From Chlorops oryzae (Eukaryota; Arthropoda; Insecta; Diptera; Chloropidae): a stretch of DNA of 64,000 nucleotides. The notes beneath the pieces were generated by a model. It ran no database searches and was not told the origin of the DNA. It worked only from the letters and a program-made list of their open reading frames with translations. The translations under genes were made by a program, and so were the position numbers. The first letter of the stretch is position 1; each line of letters opens with the position of its first letter. Where the stretch lies: NCBI GenBank assembly GCA_020466095.1, contig CM035808.1, positions 29,834,959 through 29,898,958 on the forward strand, read 5' to 3'. This document shows positions 58,846 to 64,000 of the stretch, in pieces.

Positions 58846-61295
58846 TTTGTATTTGTTGTAAGCCTCCTTGAATGTTTGGATTTGTTAGAAATTATGACAA
58901 ATATTTCGTTCTTATTCAAATGACACTTCATTTGCTTAGCCTAAATTGTAAATCTTCTCACAAGCAACTCTTTAGAAAGGGATCAGAAAAGTAGCAAATG
59001 AATTTGTGCCAGCAAGATCACAACAGCAGCCAAGAATATATATTAATTAACGAAAAATGCTAAAAACATCATCCAAAATTAGCGGAAAATGACTTTAAAT
59101 AACCAATAAAAATCATCTATAAGCCGTCGAAATGTTTCTTTTTCGTTTGTTCACATGAAACTCAGCCACATGCGTTAAAAATACACATTAAGTGAGAGAG
59201 CAGACATTTTTCTAAGGCCTGTCTGGTTGCCCTAATATCATTGATCATGCGACCGACTAGTCCTATCCGGAACAGACGATAGCTTTGATGACTTGAAATT
59301 TCTACCTTCTCATGACATTCTCGGCTACACTCGTGACCCAACGCCAAAGACATCATATATGTACATATATAGTATGCAACGTATGTTTATGAACGTAAGT
59401 CGCATGAGGGAAATTCACAAAATGATTTCCCTTTTGCAAACTTTTCTTTAATGACACAGAAAAAAGACCAAAAAAAAAAAAATAAGAAAATAAGACACTG
59501 GATTACTGGATGCTACCGGCTATTATTGCTTTTCCGCTTATTTGGTATCGTGCCTCCATGTGCACTATACTTAGTCTAAAACAAAAAAAAAAAAAAAAAA
59601 AAGAAAGAGACGGAGACGGAGACGGAGAAGAAAACAAAAATTAAAGAAATAAAAAAAAAAGAGAAATAGGTAAGCAGATATGCCTATTGCCACAATAGGT
59701 CTACACACAATAAATCAATGTTAGCGCAACCTTTGCGCATGCGCACAATTTGTCTTTGTGGAAAACAAACAAACTTAGTAGCGATTGTGTGCCAATAGGC
59801 GAAATGCTTGAGAAAGACGAAACATGTTTTCCCGCGCGCAATTGCACTTGACTGACTGACTTTTACGGTAGCGATTGCTGTTACGGTAATTTGCATATAA
59901 TCAAAGAAAAGCCAAATCTTCGAAAGCTTTTAACCGCAGCCTCAAGACCGAACACTGAGTACCGAACATCGAAAATGGAAGACCGAATAGCCGAATGCCG
60001 AATGATAATCAATGGTGTCAGCAAGGCAATCGGTAAATGTTGCATGACACATTTGCATACTGCCATTTCGATATAACGATTAGAGAGACAAACCATATCG
60101 CATATGTACTTATATATATGCATGTATGCATATGTACGAATGTACGTCAGCAGGAAATTTTGCAGAGAAACAAGAAATGGTGAAATGGTGAAAATCATCG
60201 ACAAAATGCGACAAGCGCCGTTCAGTGTGCGTCAAAATTTGACAATTGCCCATTATTAATGGCCCGACAGCGTCGAAAGCTACAAACCGATTAACATCGG
60301 AAGGCGCAAGTGGTTGTGTTTTTCTATTTTTCAAAAGGATTTATGCCGATAAAAGTATGTTTAGGTGGGATAAATACCATTTATCATTTATTGAAATGAC
60401 ATGTGGGAAAGAGAGCGAGAGACAGAGAGGGAGAGGGAGAGGCAGATAGTGAAATCTTTAGAAACTTTTTGACAGGCATTAAATACGCTTAAATGAAAAA
60501 TTAATTAACAAATACAATCTGTCATATGCCCGAACACTTCAATAGAATGGGACAAATTCAACGTATTGGAACTAAATAGTTAAAATCAAATCCGCCGTTG
60601 ATTTAAATTGGTTCCATATGTTTACATGTGTTGAATATTAATCGAAATTCCTGCACAGATATTTCCACGTTATGGGAGACCAGGCATAACATTTCAACGC
60701 ATTTATTGAGCCTGATTCGAAATATTCCCGGGGAGTTTCTCACTGTAGATTTGAAAAAAAAAAAAAAAAATTCTCCCATTCTAAGCACACTGGATAGGTG
60801 AATATGTTTTAAAGGAAGAAACTATTGTGAACATTTTTAAGCAAAAGTCATCAGTGGCTTTTTTTCTTGATTCTTAGAAACTTCCATTGTCCGCGGGTCA
60901 ATGTTGTTCCTAGGAAAAAAAATTTCTGGCGAATATTTATTTTGAATACGGCTCTATGTATATATTCGAATGAATCGAATTGTGGATACCAATTCCCTGT
61001 TTTCATCTATAACGAAAACCACTTTGTTCCATTCATATGCAATAATATGAAAAAACTATAAACCTATAAGCCTTCTATGTTTAAGGAAATATAAAAATTT
61101 TAAAAGAAATGGATAGAGTGAACTAATTTTCGCAAGGCTTGTTCATACTGCATAGGCTCCTCACAACATCCACAATCGATTTTTGTATGATAAATTTGCT
61201 TTATTTAGTTCAAACACGAGCACAAATTAACATGTACACAAAAACAAATCTATTGTATAAACCTCCAGTCCATGTGTTCACGCCACCAAGGTATT
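58846..61295. other. No gene seen; simple repeats and one NRF-1-like site
   Basis: A-runs at 59470-59482 and 59582-59602 with a GACGGA repeat following, a GAGAGA/GGGAGA run at 60412-60446, and a TGCGCATGCGCA palindrome at 59734-59745. No exon recognised. Confidence 0.45.
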
Positions 61296-61332
61296 CACTC
61301 TAACCGGGTTTCACACTATCCAGGCTCGACTG
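61296..61332 (-). mobile_element. Lone end of a CAGTCGAG-family pogo-like MITE
   Basis: On the minus strand CAGTCGAGCCTGGATAGTGT, then GAAACCCGG, matches the left end of the element at 44150-44320. It is followed outside by TA (61333-61334). The other end was not found. Confidence 0.5.
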
Positions 61333-61334
61333 TA

Positions 61335-62440
61335 TATATTAAAAATCCCAAAAGACTGACAGTGTGATCTTTTAAAATAAGTTAAAAGCTCATTTCTTAT
61401 TCAGAATCCTTGGCAAATATTTCCAGCAGAACTAGAAATAAGAAGAAGCCCAAACCCTCGACAAAATCGGCGCCCAAGTAGCCACTGAATGCATTTGTAC
61501 ATTAAACTTATCATTGCTTGCCCTAACGCCTATTTAATCGAATCGGAATACTTATGTTTATGTCTCTGTTTAATTGCTTCATCAATAGAGGCCCGAAAGC
61601 ATCTAACACATTCTCAGATACTGAAATAAATTTTCAAAGGCAGAGAAAATTGTCTGTCGAAACTACACAGAATGGAAATCTAATGTTTCATTGGCCAAAT
61701 AAATAACCCACATGTAAATAAGTCGAGACCATTGCTGGTTATTCTGAAAAGTTCAATTCAAGCGTCAAAATTTAAGATTAATTAATACTTATCTGTTAAA
61801 TTACATATTTGCCCTTTACACATGTGCGAGTGATTATTGGGCAAAGTTTAACACGAAAGAGCAACAAAGAAACAACAGTTTTGTTTGAATGTGAGGCAAA
61901 ACTAACCTCACTCAATGTTGAACACAGTTTAAATGGCTCTGAACGAAGCTCGAAGATGCGTAAATTCATTTGACCCAACGAAGGGAGAATATTAGCATCG
62001 GCAACGCAATTTCGATGTTCTTTTCACGCTCACATGCATTCGTCTATGTTTGTATGAATTAAGCCCTGTTAAAGCTTTGAGCTCTGAATTCCGATTCAAT
62101 GCTTCGATGACAGAGGAAACCAATTCTCAGTTCGTTTCCATGAGCTCGGAATGAATGAATGCAGGCAGAAAAAAAACAAGGATTTTAATTATAAAAAATA
62201 AATATGTATTTTTTTAACAATGGCAACAATTTTGATGGGCAGACGGCTATACAGAAAGTTCATTTAAATAATTGAGCAATCTATTAAGTTGGTCTTGGTC
62301 GCATAATGCGTTCGCTACCTTTTTTTTATGATACGGTTAATGGCATGTACACAGTTGCTTTAAGATCAATTGCAAATCAGTTTTCTTTCGCTCTTATGCT
62401 CTGCTATCTATCTATCTCTCTTCATCCTTCGTGCCTACTC
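61335..62440. other. No gene seen
   Basis: AT-rich DNA, with a short TATC repeat at 62403-62416. Nothing recognised. Confidence 0.5.
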
Positions 62441-62462
62441 ATCTACTGCACTTCCGGCTGTC

Positions 62463-62945
62463 TCGGCCCTTCTCTCCTCTCTCTCTCGGCTCTCTCCTTC
62501 TCTCTCGGCCTCTCTCTCTCTCGGCTCTCTCTCTTCTCTCTCTCTTCTCTCTCTCTCTCTCGCTCTCTTCTGCCTCTCTCTCTCTCGCTCTTCTCTCTCT
62601 CTCCCTTCTCTCTCTCTCTAGCCTTCTCTCTCCCCTCTCTCTCGCCTCTCTCTCTCTCCCTCTCTCTCTCTCTCCTCTCCTCTCTCTTCTCTCTCTCCTC
62701 TCTCTCTCCTCACTCTCTCTCGCCCTCTCTCTCGCCCCTCTCTCTCTCTGCCCACTCTCTCTCTCCCTCTCTCTCGCCTCTCTCTCTCGCCCCTCTCTTC
62801 TCTCTCCTCTCTCTCGCCCACTCTCTCTCGCCCACTCTCTCTCGCCCACTCTCTCTCGCCCACTCTCTCTCGCCCACTCTCTCTCGCCCACTCTCTCTCG
62901 CCCACTCTCTCTCGCCCACTCTCTCTCGCCCACTCTCTCTCGCCA
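62463..62945 (-). repeat. CT-rich pyrimidine microsatellite array
   Basis: About 480 bp of CT repeats with interspersed CGGC, CGCC and CCC. The last 127 bp (62818-62944) are nine near-perfect copies of the 14-mer GCCCACTCTCTCTC. The long Ser/Leu frame across it (62306-62989) and the Arg/Glu frames opposite are composition artefacts. It runs directly into a SINE 3' domain, at the place where other copies carry a pyrimidine-rich spacer. Confidence 0.95.
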
Positions 62946-62950
62946 CTTCT

Positions 62951-63028
62951 TTTATTCGTGGTATCACAACGGGCCCATTTGAGGCCTAAGAGTATCTCCC
63001 TTGAAGGCAGCCACACTAACCTAACCTA
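62951..63028 (+). mobile_element. 3' part of a tRNA-SINE copy
   Basis: ATTCGTGGTATCACAACGGG, CCCATTTGAGGCCTAAG, GGCAGCCACACTAACC, then tail CTAACCTA. Matches the 3' domain of the copies at 12814-13054, 17089-17590 and 56881-57061. The tRNA head is missing or replaced by the CT array immediately upstream. Confidence 0.75.
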
Positions 63029-63164
63029 TGGTAAGAACAGATTACTTGTGATCCAAAATAAATAGTGTTTCATCACTTTCTTCCCGAAAATCTAAGATTC
63101 ATAGCTTGCATTGACAACGTTTGCCCTTTGAGTGCCCAATTTTGTCCTGGACACTTTATAGAAA

Positions 63165-63400
63165 TGTTCAAATAGACGAAGGGTCGTAGTTTTTAAATCG
63201 GTTTAAGAACTTCGAAAATTTTTCGAATATATTCTTCTAGTCTGCCAGTCTCAATCCAATACTTTTGCTATATTTGAATTCTTCAAAAATGTTCATATAA
63301 AATTAATTAACCTTGTTTAGGCACTCCTGATGACTATCATTTGAAAGATTAAACCATTAAAACCTTTAAACTAGGCTGAAGACTATGAGCCTAAATCTAG
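63165..63400. repeat. Dispersed repeat copy
   Basis: GGGTCGTAG, AAGAACTTCGAAAATTTT, TTTGCTATATTTGAATTCTT, TTCATATAAAATT and GACTATCATTTGAAAG in the same order as 52080-52375. Also related to 47770-48098. Confidence 0.6.
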
Positions 63401-64000
63401 GATGCCCTCCTTAATTACCTTCTATATAAATAGGTTTATATATTGAGGACTTGTTACAAGATTTATAAAAGCTTAAAGTTTATTGACTCAACAAATAGGG
63501 TATTCAAGAGTTTTACACAAATTTATGTATTTGCGTCGCTTTGACTGTTGAAGCTCTACTTGATGAGCATTCATTATAGAACGCAATAATTTCTTATATG
63601 CCCCAACAAAAACCACATATGTATGTATGTCTCTGCTGTATATTCAAGGGATCAACACTTACACTCATTCCCGAGCCTGAGCTGCGTTTTTAATTTCCTA
63701 GACAGCGCGGCGGACGCAAAATACGCAAATTACAACAAAACTTTATGCGCTGCCCTTCATACTTTAAAAATTGTGTTTTTTTTTTCTATAAAATTTACAT
63801 CGCACACAAACAGATTTACCTAGCCATACATATTTACGCATTTTCAACCTCAATTTGAATGTTGAATTGTGTTTAAGAATTCATTTAAAAAATTTTCTTT
63901 TTCTCTTCTTATGCGTATATAAATACCTATATATACCTACATATATATTTATTTATTTTATTTTTTTTTTTGCTGGAAATTCTTATCATTTTGGACTTTT
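63401..64000. other. No gene seen
   Basis: AT-rich DNA with a TA-rich run at 63915-63960 and a T-run at 63960-63972. Nothing recognised. Confidence 0.5.

Noticed and set aside
62306..63016. 227-codon Ser/Leu frame and opposite Arg/Glu frames
   Set aside because: Same artefact in a CT microsatellite; no homology or codon structure.
1..64000. CRISPR arrays, operons, bacterial signals, viral genes
   Set aside because: Nothing of the kind seen; composition and elements are those of an insect nuclear genome.

Overview
This 64-kb window looks like non-coding DNA from a fly (Diptera, probably Brachycera). It is AT-rich, full of A/T tracts and short tandem repeats, and densely packed with small transposable elements. 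The best taxonomic clues are several DINE-1/HINE-type Helitron relics, with their characteristic gacGGACATGGC / ATGTCCGTCCGTCC cores, and two mariner (DD34D) copies. I recognise no host gene with a convincing coding exon. Most reading frames over 60 codons are chance frames in AT-rich or microsatellite sequence. The only clear protein-coding homology is the two mariner transposases, and both are frameshifted.

Layout. 1-9.4 kb: unique-looking DNA with a Helitron relic (about 2.6-3.5 kb) split by a pogo-like MITE, a small inverted-repeat element (4.9 kb), a TGCATATT-motif region (5.5-6.4 kb) and a tRNA-derived element. 9.4-10.1 kb: a purine GA array. 12.8-13.95 kb: a complete tRNA-SINE with target-site duplication, then a Helitron relic. 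16.76-17.77 kb: a hAT-like element carrying a SINE whose tail has grown into a telomere-like (AACCT)n array. 19.70-20.99 kb: mariner copy 1. 22.9-27.4 kb: a near-perfect hairpin, diverged tandem duplications, three pogo-like MITEs and a GC-richer 5'-exon-like zone (24.8-25.5 kb). 30.1-38.2 kb: several MITEs, two of them carrying tRNA-like sequence. 43.6-44.3 kb: a textbook hAT foldback MITE next to a pogo-like MITE. 45.5-50.3 kb: a 1.34-kb unit present twice, one copy split by mariner copy 2, with an element ending in CCCGGGATCCCGGG repeats between them. 51-59 kb: one possible coding remnant, a promoter-like zone near 54 kb, Helitron relics and a second SINE with target-site duplication. 62.4-63.4 kb: a pyrimidine array fused to a SINE tail, then a dispersed repeat.

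The most interesting host-level signal is on the minus strand. At 8484/8485 and 44935/44936 a long polypyrimidine tract and CAG acceptor run directly into a GTAAG donor, the arrangement of recursive (zero-nucleotide-exon) splice sites in very long insect introns. Together with the absence of exons, this suggests that much of the window is one giant intron of a gene read right to left. A weaker site at 53803/53804 sits beside a good-context ATG.

All coordinates come from reading the sequence. No alignment, folding or database search was run, so family names for the small elements rest on terminal motifs and target-site duplications.
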